In this document: one piece after another, positions 10,057 to 22,963 of the stretch
Layout of the letters: the number at the start of each line of letters is the position of its first letter
Position numbering within the stretch: the first letter of the stretch is position 1
Assembly: GCA_025766275.1 (NCBI GenBank)
Contig: JAFKAC010000005.1
Coordinates: 496,001 to 560,000 of the forward strand
Source of the DNA: Lactarius indigo
Taxonomy: Eukaryota > Basidiomycota > Agaricomycetes > Russulales > Russulaceae
Length of the DNA stretch: 64,000 nucleotides
Reading direction: 5' to 3'
Notes under the pieces: generated by a model
The model's input: only the letters and a program-made list of their open reading frames with translations
The model's database searches: none
What the model was told of the DNA's origin: nothing
Made by a program: the position numbers and the translations under genes

Positions 10057-11199
10057 CTCAGGCTCTCCCTCCTAAATCTCTCTTTCGCCTCTTCTATTCT
10101 ATCTTCCTCGGATCTCGCCTTTGCAGCAATACTGTGCTACTGTACACCCATCATTGATCCCCACCTTCGTCCGCCACGTCATTTCTCGAACCCATCAGGC
10201 ACATAAATATCCCTCATCCTCCCTTCAGGACAATCCCGCGCTGTGCAACGAGGAGATATTCCATGTCGACTTTCCTCGTGTATTCGAGTCTATTTCCTAG
10301 CCGTGTTAAAAATAATCGGTGATGCAGTAGCCTTCACATACTACTGTACATGACGCCTCCATCCCATACGTAATACGAGTCAGCGGTTTTTTTCCCGTGG
10401 GATGCCTTCCCACCATGCCCAACTGTCAGTCAGACATCATAGGCAATTTCCCAGCGACCCGGTTCCGTCCTACTCATCATAAGAGTAAGGTAACGTCACC
10501 GGCTTGCAAATCGAGCTGTCCCTTTGCCTTCGTCCCGATCTAATCGTGACAAGTCTCAAGGTGGGCGCCATCAACTGATATTTCTGGCCAAGCCGTAGCG
10601 TACATTCAATACGGGAGGTGCGGTTCGAGAATAACTTTGGCACAGGCTTCGGCGTAAGGTTCCTACCAATGAAGCGAGTATTCTCCATCAAAATCCGGCT
10701 GCGTCCTCCAAATCCTCTCATGAGCTTTCAAAACCCTTGTCTTGAGCGATTATTACCTCAGCAGTCGCTAGATCCTCCACCTCGCATTTCTTCCTTCCCT
10801 CTCCCACCGTGGTTATCCTCAGTCTCTGCGGGACAATGCCGGATCATCCTCGCTGATGCGATGACAAATACAAACGGTCCGCCATCCCATATACTGCCCA
10901 GCTTCTAGCTGTTGGAGATCCCGAGGACATACAGCTCACCGTAACAAGCTATGGTACGAAGTTCCATCATTCGTAGCGATGCGATCATCGCTGTTGACGC
11001 TTCGCCCACCCAAGCTGTATATTGGGAACGACGCAGGTTCGCCTGCCCGGATCCGGCTCTCTAAACCGACCGACCGTAGTCAATAGCTTTCTATTCCGGG
11101 ATGTCCGTGTCCGAACACCCGACGAGCAGACCAACACCCTGGCCAGTCCAGCATGGCTCGAAGTGAGTCGTTTGTGAGCCACCTAACGGTGGTAGAATG
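10057..11199. other. Intergenic, no gene seen
   Basis: Upstream of the kinase. Short reading frames only, without splice-consistent extensions or recognisable domains. The part next to 10056 should hold the kinase promoter; a pyrimidine-rich stretch at about 10060-10130 is typical of fungal promoters. Confidence 0.5.
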
Positions 11200-14100
11200 C
11201 AGAATGGACGACTGCGAGCGTCTGTGTTTCGGAGCACGAGCACCGTCTGTTTACATCGGTGTTAGTGAGACATTCTGTTCTGGAAAAGAACCGTCATGAG
11301 ATGGCGTCACGCGAACTCAAAGAGGCGTAAGTGAGGTGCAGACGCCCTCAGGCACTCGATAGGATCTGACACATGGCTAGCAATCCTACAAAGAGCTTTA
11401 GGCCTTAAACTCCAGGGCCCACCCCAGGTCACTCGAACGCAAGGCTGAGGTAACAGGACGATTCCGGACCACCAAGGAACGTGCGCATATACTTACATCT
11501 ACTGATTGACCTGCATTATTTACGGGTCCTCGTCATGGGACCAATCTCTCTCTATCCCGAGGCACACGCACACAAGAAGGGGTTAGATCATCCACGAGTG
11601 CATCTCCTCTGAGAGAAGCATCTTCCTTCTGAACGACCTTGATGATGCGTTTTCGCTCGCTCGTCGTAAGCGATGCCCCCGATCTAGGGTTTCAACAAAG
11701 AACGCCAGACCTTCTACTTCTCTTTCTCCATGCGTCGGCGGAAGCGTCGACCTAGGGACAAGAAAAAAGCTACGCATGTAGAGCGTTCCCGCACATTTGT
11801 GGAGTGCTTCATATGGTGCGTACTCCAATGTGGGCCGCGGAAATGGATCAGTATGACGTACGGTACGCCACAGGCTCCAGCCAACGAACCAACGAGAGAG
11901 GCTCGAGGAACAAACGGAACGCCGACGAAGCAAGGCCCGAAACTCCATCTTCGGGTCGGGAACTAGCGCGAGAGAGGCCCAGAATTTTAACGTCTGGGAT
12001 CTGAGCTCGAGTTCTAGTCGCAGATGGGGGTGCCTTCTCCAAAGGACGCAGAACAAGGAAGCGAAGATACTCCGATGTTAAATCAATTGACCGAACCACA
12101 GTACTTGTCCAATCTTGTTGTCCTTCTTTCCTCTTTCTTTCCGGAATCACGGCCCAGATCATGTGCGTATGGACCGCGATCCCAAGTCACACAGCCCGAC
12201 TGTCCCGGAGCAGAGCGATGACGACGGCAACAACCCGCGGCAGAGAGTCGACCCAGTCAATCATTATCCGGAATAACGAGCTCACTAACTTCGGTCGGAC
12301 AATGAGCTGGTAAGAGGGGGGAGGCACGGGCGCCGTTTTTCCGAGCACGCCCCGCGCGTCCGGCAACTTCGCGCGATATTTCTCCGGGTGGGTTCTCTCA
12401 CCGTACTCGTTATTCACCGATCATCCTCGGCCTGAACTCACCTGGTCCGCTCAATGGGATCTGGTCGATCAGCCAAGAAAGACCAGCACGCAGAGATATC
12501 AATAGCGCTACCGCGCGCCGGGTTCGACGAACGATCGCCATAACCGGGAAGAAGGGAGAAGGGACCTATTATCGTACAACGAACGCTCCCGAATCTGACC
12601 ACACCCAGATGGGGATGCTTGGCAGAAAATATGGAAACCGAGAAGTAAGAAGTGAGGGGGGAGCATGACTCAGAACTTTACACCCCCCCCCCTCCCAATG
12701 ATTCCTGCTATAGATGGGCCGGCTAGTAATTCAAACACCCTTCCGAAAGCAAAGGGCACGGCGGCGGCCAGCAACTGAGAGGGGAGAGAAGAGGCACGCC
12801 ACCGTACGTGACGTGGGCCACTCGCCGTATGTATGAGGCAGAGCTGAGTTACTCACGAGAACAACGCCACCACAGGCCACTTGCCCAGAAGGAGGCGGAA
12901 AGCCGCAGTGAGTCCTACCCGAAATTGAGAACAACTTCGCTAGTCCCAGCCAGGCAGGAACCCGTGCAGTGTCCATACGTTTTCGGTAACAGGTATGCAC
13001 GCGACCCACACGCCACGGTCATGCGTTTACCGCATTGGAGTGCCAGAGTATATGATTCCCCACTCAGTTGAGGAAATTTTTTATTTTTAATATCCATTTA
13101 CGTGCGCCTTGGGGCCTAATACCCTATGTAGCACGAAGCTGTGTGTCTAAGACAGGTATGAAGTGTCCGTCCGTAGGTTCGTTGAGGAAAATACCCCACT
13201 ACAGTAGACTGCCAGTGGGCTCCCGGTGCCAGCAAAGCACAGCACAACGAAAGAAAAAAGGTATAGACCCATCACGAGACGACTCGGGAACGAGAACAAC
13301 AAGGACAGACGCAGTTGCTGGACAACCCGTCTGAAAGGCAAAAAGGGACGTGGAAGGGCAGTCCCAGAACAACCTCCGCACACACAAGTCTCAAGGGTTA
13401 TTGCATGGTGACCTAACCCCTTTCCCGCCATTAGCACGGTTCTCACCGTTTGCGGAGACGCATGACACCTATTTCCAAGGGAGAAGAAAAAGAAAAGAAA
13501 AGAAAAAGAAACTGCAAAGAGAGATCTCAGTGACCCCAATCGCTGGCGTGTGGGGCATGCACCGCGGACGCAAAAGTACGGCCGGGTAGTATGGAGCGTC
13601 TTTGACCTCGGATTCTGTACGTTACGCAAATCCGTTGGGGAATATAGAGTGGCCCCCACCCATTCATTCACATGTTCTGTTCGTTCCTTCCATCCGCTCT
13701 TCGCGCGCTGTATTGCATCTGGCGAAACAGGTGTTGCCCGCATAGATAACCAGGAAGGATAAATCGCCACGACCGACTTCGCGCACCGGAACGGAGCCAA
13801 GCCATAATGCATAATACTGTACTGTATGCTGCGGCGGCCGTGCTGTAGATCTTGCTCCTCCCAGAGGGCGTCGCGGGCATGCCGTAACAATGGCCCTATT
13901 GGCTCGATCACTCTCTGATTTGCGGCCCCATGGGGGAGAGCTTTCTTTGGGTGAAGCATAATTCAGGGACCACGATCATGACCATGTGTGGGACTGTACG
14001 GAACGTGCGTCTACGGCAAGTTTGGTCGCACGTTCCTGCTCTGCGATGCGTGCGCGTGTTGTTTGTCGCCTTCGGCTTGGTTCCCAATTGACAGGCGTTT

Positions 14101-14960
14101 ATGTCTGTTTTTCTTCCTTGACAACACACACTCTCCAGTAAATGCGACGACGACTCTGGCTCAGATGCTGGTCTCTTGCTTTTGAGCAGAAAGGAAGCAC
14201 GTGTGGCCCTCGTTCGGGTATTACGGCAGCCCCACGGTCATCGCCCATGCAACTGCTGCCCGAGGAGACTCACCTGCGGTCTACTGAGCGCTGAGCAGTG
14301 ATGCCAAGAGGGACCGGTGCTATGGTGCATACCATCAATTGTTGGATTTTTTTTTATCTCCCAGAGACCTTCCTTCGCTCTGTCGAGCCCCTTCCGTGTA
14401 TTCTTTACGTTCCAACGGTCGTCAAATCCATTTGAATAAACCAAGTATTAAGCACCAAAATGACTTAATGGGGCCCGTCAAAAATAGATTTTCGTACTCT
14501 TCATGGTCTCTCACATCCCATGAGTCGACACAATCTTGTGCAAAACCATCGCAGCGAGCGTCGACCAGCACAGTGGCAACGTCCCCACGGACAGACGCTA
14601 TTCACAAGACCAAGGAGTACCGAAGGCACGAGCGACGCAAGCGGAAATGAATCATTTCAAGGAGAGGGGACTGTGTCGAAAAACCTGTAACCTTATGAGC
14701 TAAAAGTCCGCATGTGTGCTGTCCTGTGCCACCTTTAACACATGCTAACCAAATGGCGGAACGACCCTAAAATAATTCACCAGGAGAATCTTGATGGCGG
14801 TGCACGATTACAGTTAGAGACAACCACTTTGCGCCCAAGGACGTCTTACAGAATTACAATAACAAAGAGGAGAAGAAGAAGAACGCGAATTAAAGGTGAG
14901 TCACTTTGGTATTCCTCCGTCAACCCGACTATCGCACGACGGCCTCTTTCGGAGTATCGA
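11200..14960. repeat. Diverged direct duplication, copy A (about 3.7 kb)
   Basis: Aligns in order and orientation with 17400-21040. Matched landmarks include TGACCTGCATTATTT (A about 11510, B about 17660), CGTGACGTGGGCCACTC (A about 12807, B about 19120), CAATGG(C/T)CCT(A/C)TTGGCTCGAT (A about 13880, B about 20290), GCGGAACGACCCTAAA (A about 14756, B about 20822) and CTTACAGAAT(T/A)ACAATAAC (A about 14845, B about 20890). No long reading frame is shared between the copies. A weakly similar minus-strand frame (11583-12056 against 17872-18240) is too diverged to call a gene. Confidence 0.65.
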
Positions 14961-15820
14961 GTTCTCCGCCCACCATCGACGCGAAAATACACGACGGCTC
15001 GGAACATGACCAATGTCAGTTGTGGGAGTTAAACGACTTCAAGATTCTGACCGACACGCTTACCGATGCGCGACCGTGCTTGCGACCGTGACTGGGTTCA
15101 CTAGAAAAAAAAAGTGATTACTGCTCGAACAGATACTCCCAGTGTATCCAAGAGCTATGAACCCTGAAGCGGAAGGTAAATCCTCCTCTCTTGTATGTTC
15201 ATGCAGCGGTGATGCAGAAACTGCCCTTCGATCTTGGCCTGGCATTGGCAATAACCCTGAGCCTGAGTTCACGCTGAGGGCTGGAGCACTTGGCCCAGGG
15301 CCGGGCCGGCTTAAGCTAGCCTCTTCTGAGCCGGACCGGCAACTCACGACGAGTTATTAGGAAGCCATAGGCAAGCAACTTGAATGTCATAAGGTAAAGC
15401 ACATCGTTGCAGCAGTTCCAACTGTTGCCATGCACGAGGAAAGAGTCATGTCCGCCGGAAACTCAGATTTTACTTGGGTGGTGAAGATTTGTTCTACGTA
15501 GCGCTCATCGTTTCAAATCTGACTTGATCTGGTTTTTGGCTTGACAGCTGTGGAGCAATGCAAGTCTAGGCAATCCCGTAGCGAGTTATAAATCCATGAC
15601 CGGGGGTTGCGGGATCGATCACCGATTCTTCCTAGTTATCAGATTGCAACAAGCTAGCGGAGGTCCTCGAAAGAAATGTCGATACAAGGTTGTCATTATT
15701 GCCTCCCAGGAATGCCACATTGAACACTTTCCGTCTCCCAGTGGTCAGTCCCCGCTCTTAATCACATAACCGCCTTCACCTTGCCACAGTAGTACACCCT
15801 CGGCTGCCAGGTCCATAAAA
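14961..15820. other. Intergenic, no gene seen
   Basis: Lies between duplication copy A and a possible broken gene. A GC-rich patch near 15290-15310 (CCCAGGGCCGGGCCGGC) stands out. No supported coding potential. Confidence 0.4.
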
Positions 15821-16497
15821 TTGGCCGACATGGCCAGTCCCACCCCTGCCAGAGCCAAAGGTATCAGACGCGGCCCGACGGATAAACCCTTTGCGAGCGA
15901 GTCTCTATCGTCACTTCGGGTTTCCAGTTCTTCGTCGTCTTCCTCATACAAACCCTCTTCTTCCTCGCCTGCCCACCGTCCTCGCCCCCCCCCTGGCCAC
16001 CCTCCTCTCATGGCCGATCCCCTTCGAATCTTCGACTACCCGCACCCCCAATTGCCTTTCGCTCACCCCCCCTGCTATCCCCACTTCGGTCCTCCAGACT
16101 GCGTTTTCCCACGAAAAAAAGCAGATCGCGCAGCATGAAGCCCAGAGTGCAGCGAACGATGCGAGGCTTCCAAGCCAAAGAAGAGAAACATGTCGCGGAG
16201 TTGGAGGTATCTAAGAGGGCAACCATGGTGTTAACGCGCTCGCCCAGCAGCGACGCAATCGAATGTGGTCAAGTCGAACGGTCCTATCCTCAAAATGTGC
16301 CCCAAATCTGTGAGAGCTGTGGTCTCGACCTCTCCGTGAACCGCACATCGATGGGAGGAGTCTGTTTTCTCGAACCATCCTCAACGGACCCTCGACGTCC
16401 ATGCAAGGCCATGACGCTACTTTTGACACCTCGTCGTCGCCCTTTCTCAAAGGCACTCTCATTGCTTTTGTTTTCGCTCGTCCCAGGTGATGCTTAA
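15821..16497 (+). pseudogene. Possible broken gene with coiled-coil segment
   Basis: A plus-strand frame starting at 15821 or 15830 encodes a Ser/Pro-rich stretch. Near 16110-16200 a heptad-like, Glu/Ala/Gln-rich segment (EKKQIAQHEAQSAAND, then QAKEEKHVAELE) is coding-like, but it is split between two frames and neither is the frame of the start. At least two frameshifts are needed to join the parts. No family recognised. It may be a relic or chance. Confidence 0.25.
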
Positions 16498-16719
16498 GCT
16501 CTGCAGGCGGAGGGGACGCTGTAGACCTGTATACAAGATACAAGATGCCACAGGAACAGTCGCAGCACGCACCCACTAAGCCGGCTGCGCATAGGCGTGT
16601 CCGGGTTCTTCAAAGCTAAGTTTGTCACACCTCCACTTTCGTTCGAGTGGCATCTAAGCTTATAGTTTACTCGACGTAGATCGAATCTTGACGATCGGGT
16701 TCTCTATACACAGGGAACG

Positions 16720-17000
16720 CTAAAAAAGGATCCATCTGAGAGCAAATGGTCCCTGTCCCTCAGGCCAACATTTTTTTTTGGATCCATTTTTATCCTCACT
16801 GTCCCTAATCACTGCCTGGATGAATGTGGACTGTTCAATCTCTGGCAGCCCGCTATCTATCAACAAGTGCGAATCTACGTTTACTGTGATGTGTGCAAGC
16901 TCAAACAGGGGTTTGAAAGTGCGACCAGGGGCCCGATTAGATGACATGCCCATGCGTCCCCATTTAGTGAGTGTATCAATAAGCGCCCCTGTTACCTTTT
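16720..17000 (-). pseudogene. Possible exon or gene fragment of unknown family
   Basis: The minus strand reads ALIDTLTKWGRMGMSS...FKPLFELAHITVNVDSHLL, with a balanced, protein-like composition. The upstream end shows a possible acceptor (GGTAACAG before GCGCTT). The upstream continuation to about 17400 carries stops in every frame unless spliced. The long plus-strand frame over 16778-17398 is probably its shadow. No family recognised. Confidence 0.25.
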
Positions 17001-17399
17001 TATTCTACCGATGTTGGCCCCTCATTCCAAAGATCACAGGTACTGGTTGTTCCCAGTGGGAAACCCTACATCCAATTCACTGTCTGACTAACACGACCGA
17101 TACGCTCAGCTGTCTCCGAGCATCGATTCTCTTTGACAACGCAAGTCAAGCATCTTCAGTGCTGGATGCCGTGACAACAAGAAGCACATGGTCTGAGGCG
17201 CCACGCTCTCCGATAAGTGACAACCAGAAGAGATGGGGCCTTTCGGAGCTAGTCTATGCAACTCTTACTGTAAGTAGAGGCAGTCTCTGGACTCTTATGC
17301 TCGATTTTTCTCTTGGAGGCCCAGCTGGCGAAATTCCTACGAGTGCACGGACACTCCCAGTGAATAGTGGTAGTATTTCAGACAATACACGGGTGTAGT

Positions 17400-20300
17400 C
17401 TCGGAGCACTGTGTGGAACATCGGTGTCAGTGAGACACCCTTTCCTGGAAAAGCAGACTGAGACTTACCAACGAGAGACCGTCACGCGGACCCTAGAGCC
17501 GTAAGCAGGTTCGATGGGATCTGGCACAAGGCTTGCAAGAACTACAAAGAGTTTTCTATCGCTTAGGCCTTGGGCCTTAGTGTTTGCCTAAGTCTTCGAA
17601 CGTAAGGCTGAGGTCAAGGGCCACCAACGAACTAGCGCGTATACTTACCTCCGCTGATTGACCTGCATTATTTGCGTCATGGGTCTAATCTCTATTCTTA
17701 GACACAAGCTCACACAGGAAAGAGCTAGAGCTCGTCAAATCATCCTGGAATGACGGGTGCGTTGCGCTGCATCCTCTAACGCAATACCGGCTGGAAGGGA
17801 TCTGAGAGGCTATAGGACGCGTCTCCCTTCAGAGGGCTTTGACAGAGCGCTACCTACACCTGAGTTTCTGCTCACTCGTCGCAAATGATGCCCCGATCTA
17901 TGATCTTAACGGAGGACGCCAGGCCCCGTATCTCTCCATTCACCATGCGTTGGCGGAAGCGTCGACTCTGAGGCGAGAAAAGGTCAGCACGTGAGAGGCG
18001 TTCCTTTAAATTGTGGGGCACGTCATACAGTACGTGCTGCAGAATTGGTCGCGGAGATAGATCAGTACGACGCGGTGCGCCACAGATTCCAGCTAATGAA
18101 ACAACAAGAGAAGCCCGAAGAGAGAACGGAGTGCCGAGGAAGCAGGGTTCAATGCTCGATGGCTGGCGCCGTAGGGCCCAAGAGTCCGGAAACGACTGGG
18201 ATCTGAGCTCCACTTTTAGTTGTGGGCGGGAAATGCCCACAGAAGGACGCGGAACAAGTGAGCGAAAGGTATCCCGACGTTAATAAATTTACCGAACCAT
18301 AGTACTCGCCAAATCCGTCTGTCCTTCTTTCCCCCTTTCTTTCTGGAATCACGGTTCACATCACGCGCGTATGGACCAAGATATGGACCGTGATCGCAAT
18401 TGCAAGTCACGGAGCCTAACTGTAACAATGACCGTGTAGAGCACAGCGACAACAATAACACAAGATAGACCGTGACCAGGAAGTTGACCCCAGCAGCAGC
18501 GGCCTCTACGATAGTCGTCCGTTACCGGGAAGCATAAGTCCACCGACAATGGGCTGGCGGGGAGGCACAGAGTCAGCCGCCTTTTTTCCGAGCACACCCC
18601 GCGCGACGTTGCTCCAGGTTCGTTCTCCGTACTTGATTCACCCATCCGAGTCGTCATCGAGAGATCTTATCTGCCAGCTAAGAAACACTAACTCAATACG
18701 CAAATACCAGTGGCGCGTCCGAGTCAGGAAAAATAACCCCGAAGTTATTTGCGATAACCGATAATAATTAACACCAAATGCTATAATACCATAATTTCAA
18801 TAATAATAGAAATTATTTCTCAAGTCATCAGATCTGCAAGTCATTGCGCTAGATTGTACAACGAACGGCCGCCGTAACTTGGATGAAGGCAGAAGGCCGC
18901 GACGAAAGAAAACGGCCTATGATCCATGACGAACGTTCCCGAATTGTACGAAAAGGGGCACGTGGCAGAAAGTGGAAAGTGAGGAGTAAGTGGGGAGGAA
19001 GCACGCCTCAGAATTTAGAACCTGCCACTTCTAAATTCCCGCTATTGATGGGCTGGCTGAAAACGACAAATCTGGTTGGCGGCCAGCGACCGAAGCGGTG
19101 ATGGGGGTAGGCACGCCATCGTGCGTGACGTGGGCCACTCCGAGTCGCCCGGTCGCCGTGCGCGCGAAGCGAGCTGAGTCGCTCACGAGGTCACTGGCTC
19201 GGAAGGAGGCATAAGGCCTGAATCAGACCTGATGGGCCATTTTGGGAGCAACTTCGCTGGTCCCAGGTAGGAGCCCATACACCGTCCACGTGTTCGTCAA
19301 TACGATAAACACGAACAGAACCTTGACGGAACGCACACACCATTTGCCGCATTGGGGTGCCAAATGGCATGTTCTCTAGTACGTACAATCTCCCCCGCTT
19401 GCTTGAAGAAATTCCCTCTTCACACCGTAGACTGGGCCACTGGTGCCAGCAAAGCATAGTGAAAAACAAAAGGTATGCCCATCACGAGACAACTCGGGAA
19501 CGACTCGGGCGCAGCGCAGTGAGTGCCCCTTGCTGACCACATTCAGTTGGCTATTTTGGCAAGCCCCCCCTGAAAGGCGAAAAGGAACGAGCGAAAGGAT
19601 TTGTGAGACGTTTCCAACAAAACCCGACGGACAAGGGAGTTGCGTTCAATTTCTTCGTCTCTGTTAGATTTCGTTTGATAGTCTCGTAGATCCCTTCGTG
19701 ATGGAAGCAGGCACAGGGCAACGACATGCAATTCTCACGGGACATCCATCGTGACATGGCCCCTCTCCCGCCACTAGCATGGTACTCACGACTTGGAATT
19801 TACCAAGAAAGGAGGCGCGTGATACAGTATCTCCCTGTGGCTAAAGAAGAAGAGAAGAAACACGGAGAAAGGGGGATACCGTTATGGGAGCGAACAGGTG
19901 ATGTCAATCCCTCATACAGTACAGTAAGTACGTGGTGCATGTACCGCAGACGCAAAGAACGACAGACATGCTCAAATTCAATTGTGCGTCCGATTCTGCA
20001 CGTCTGTCACGCTAATCTGACGGAATGCTGTAGTAGAGTGGCTCCACCCATTCACCCCTCGTTCTATTCGCTCGATTTGTTGCACGTCCACTCTTCGTGC
20101 GCTGAATTCCGCCTGGCGAAGCGAGTTATGCCCGCGTGGATGACAGGAGCGGGAAAATCACCGCGACCGACTGACTGGGAGTACCTCGCGCACAGGAATG
20201 GAACCGAGCCACGCCCGGCGGCGGCCCCAGCCCATTCACGCGGAAGGAATGGGGATGGAGAAGGATACTTGCGGTGCGGGCATACCGCAACAATGGTCCT

Positions 20301-21040
20301 CTTGGCTCGATGTCTCTGTCTCTGATTCGCGGCGGCCCTATGAGGCAGAGCTTTCTTTTGAGCGAAGCGTGATTCACATCATGATGTTTCAGGGGCCACA
20401 ACCACCAATCTGTATGACCATGCGTGCCTGCGTGCCTGCCAGTGCGTCTACGGCAACAAGGACGCACACCCCCGTTCCTACCCTGCGACGCGTGCGTTCG
20501 ATGTTGGTCTCTCTCCAGGCCGTCAGGCAATAAGTCAACCCCGATGACAACCGGTCGCTGACTCTGGCTTGGCTATGGTCCTTTTCGAGAAACAAAGTGG
20601 TACGTGCTTCGCCCTCGTCCATGTCATTCGTAGCATCCAGTCGCCCACTCAGCTGCAATGCCCGAGGAGACTCACTTATTGGGCAGTGAAGCCAAGGAAG
20701 ACCGGTGCATACCATCAGTAGAAGACTTCCTTCATCTTCTCGACTCCGTGTATTCTATTACCTTACTGTGACAGTCATCACGTCGAGGCATGACACCCCT
20801 TTAGCGCACGCTATCTGGGCGGCGGAACGACCCTAAACTGTTCACCAGAAGAACCACCGTCATGACGGTAAGTTATTTTCCCCCGAGGACATCATCTTAC
20901 AGAATAACAATAACCAGGAAGAAAGAAGCAGAAGAGGAAGAACAACGCTAAAAAGTTTTGTCACTTTGGTACTCTCCCGTGCGCCCGCCGAACATCGCAC
21001 GACTGCGGGGCACGCGAACCCGGCCCCTTTCGGTGGTTCG
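17400..21040. repeat. Diverged direct duplication, copy B (about 3.6 kb)
   Basis: Partner of 11200-14960; see that entry for landmarks. Small insertions and deletions are spread throughout, so the two copies are old. Left and right ends were placed by eye and may be off by 100 bp or more. No terminal inverted repeats, LTRs or target duplications were found. Confidence 0.65.
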
Positions 21041-21706
21041 AGCTTCGGTGAGTTTTTCGTCTGTCGACATGATAACAGAATATGACCGTAACTGGGGCCA
21101 TGTGATGGGGACATGAAAAGCAGGAGTCGAACGCCGGAACAGTGCCCAGCCTGAACCGGCGAAGGGTTTGAACTGAAGTTACCGTGCTTGATGCTGTCGG
21201 GCTCAGGAGTGTTAATTATATAACGAGTCTAAAGCGTAACCGAAACTACATTACAGTCGTTTTCACCAACACCAGGCGGTAATCCCATAAAGTAATGTAT
21301 CAAGCATATACTTAACACAAATGCAACCTCACTCGCCCAGATCGTAGCACGCCAGAAAGCGTAAAGAAAAAGGTTAATAAACAAGATGGAAGAAAGGAGA
21401 AACGCTTGCTATGTATGCTGCTGCTGCAATGAGACATTGCGTTTCAAGTGAGAGCCACCGACCAACAGAGCGTTCATTCATGCAGGGGAATGAACATGAA
21501 AAACAAAGGAGCGTGTTTCTCCGACGGATCGGGTATCGTGAGGGGTAAACGGGGTAAACGTAGGAAACGAGAAGTATACTGTACTGGTTGTGCGTTTAGA
21601 AAATCGTTCTGGCAAAGTGTCTGCTCCCAAGTCCGCGTGTATGCTTTGGAATCTACCCAGCCCCCGCTCAAAACCTGCGCGGCAGCTCCCAACCGTGCCA
21701 CCACAT
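21041..21706. other. Intergenic, no gene seen
   Basis: Downstream of ROT1. Mostly A/T-rich with short unsupported frames. The segment near 21500-21706 probably holds the ROT1 3' untranslated region. Confidence 0.4.
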
Positions 21707-22588
21707 CTAGGCCAAAACGAGCAGTGCACCGACAAGTAACCCTCCCACCGCGGTGAGACTCGCAGTCGCCCACCGGCCGACAGGCGGTGCGTCGTTGGTT
21801 GAGCGTTTTGAGACGTTAGACGATGAAGTCGATGAGGGAGCGGAGACATTGCGTAATGGCTGTGTGGGAAGCATGTTTGGTGTTGTGGAGACTAGGAACA
21901 TGGGCGGAAGTGGCGATCCATCAAACTGATACAAGTGGAGCTTGGGCCCGTCGGTTGGATCTACGAAAATTTGCCACAGCTGGAATAGCTCCGTGTCGTT
22001 GTAATTCTCCAAGAAATTGGAGGTCGCGGAACATGGCGCCTGGATCTGCTGGAAGCCGTCGCCAAATGGGTACATGGTCAACGACCCATTAGAATTATAT
22101 GTAAATTTGCCATGGACCCAGTTCATGACACCGGTGATGCATTGGGGAGATGAGCCTATGAGTGGACAGTTGAGCGTATATTGAGGCGGCGGGGCTGCGG
22201 ATATACTCACCATTGCCATACATCCGGTATCGTGCCCACTCATAAAACCCGTCTTCGGTGCTAAAAGGGGATGAGCATCAGATCGAATTTTAATCATTTT
22301 TGAAAGGAGGCGAGGATTACGCACATAGAAAGGGAGATGCCTGTCGTAGAGGGATAGTTGAAGCTGACGTTGGCCGGATTTACGAACGACTATTCAAATT
22401 CCCAGCGCGGGTGAACGACTGCTTGTGCACGAAGGCCCACACATGATACGCACAGAACCAGTGATAACATTCTTTGAACCTGACGCCCATGTTCCGCCAA
22501 TAGGGGTAGCATTATGTGCCGAGTCGAACTGCGCGAGGGCAGCAGGAATGGTCGCGAGGGCTAGGAGAGCGAGAGAGCTGACAAACAT
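21707..22588 (-). CDS. ROT1: ROT1-like ER chaperone / cell-wall biosynthesis protein
   Basis: Four exons, 22588-22454, 22389-22325, 22260-22211 and 22155-21707, give 232 residues. Introns are 64, 64 and 55 bp with GT-AG borders. The protein starts with a signal peptide (MFVSSLALLALATIPAALAQ), then IGGTWASGSKNVITGS, NPANVSFNYPSTTGIS, TEDGFYEWARYR, CITGVMNWVHGKF, YPFGDGFQQI, KLHLYQFDGSPLPPMFL and NMLPTQPLRN, the conserved order of Rot1. The last 20 residues are hydrophobic (GGLLVGALLVLA), an ER membrane anchor. Several NxS/T glycosylation sites. Rot1 assists folding of secreted proteins and beta-1,6-glucan synthesis in the ER. Confidence 0.9.
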
Positions 22589-22963
22589 AGGAAAACCGAA
22601 AGCCAGGGTATTAATAGGGGAGGGGATTTCTTTGCACTCGCGGGCGAACGGAAAAGGAGTGGTCTTGAGGGCTGGAGAGGGACGCGAGTGCGCGTGGGGA
22701 CGAGGAGGACGTGGACGAGGTGAAGATAGTGGAGTGACTGCGCTGCGAAGAGGACGAGTTCAGTTTGTTCCTGTTTTGGGTCTCCTTCCCAACCCGGCGT
22801 GGCAACACCCACGTCAGGTTTCGGCTTCACAAAAAGAGTCTCATACGCTATTCAATTCACAAAAGATACATCCGAGACTGGTACAATATGATGATGTGAG
22901 CGGAGGCCAATGGCGGTCCATTGTGATTGCAAAAAACCAGTGTGGATAATATTATACAAAGGG

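Noticed and set aside
16778..17398. 206-codon open frame on the plus strand
   Set aside because: Composition looks antisense; the minus strand over the same area reads more like protein.
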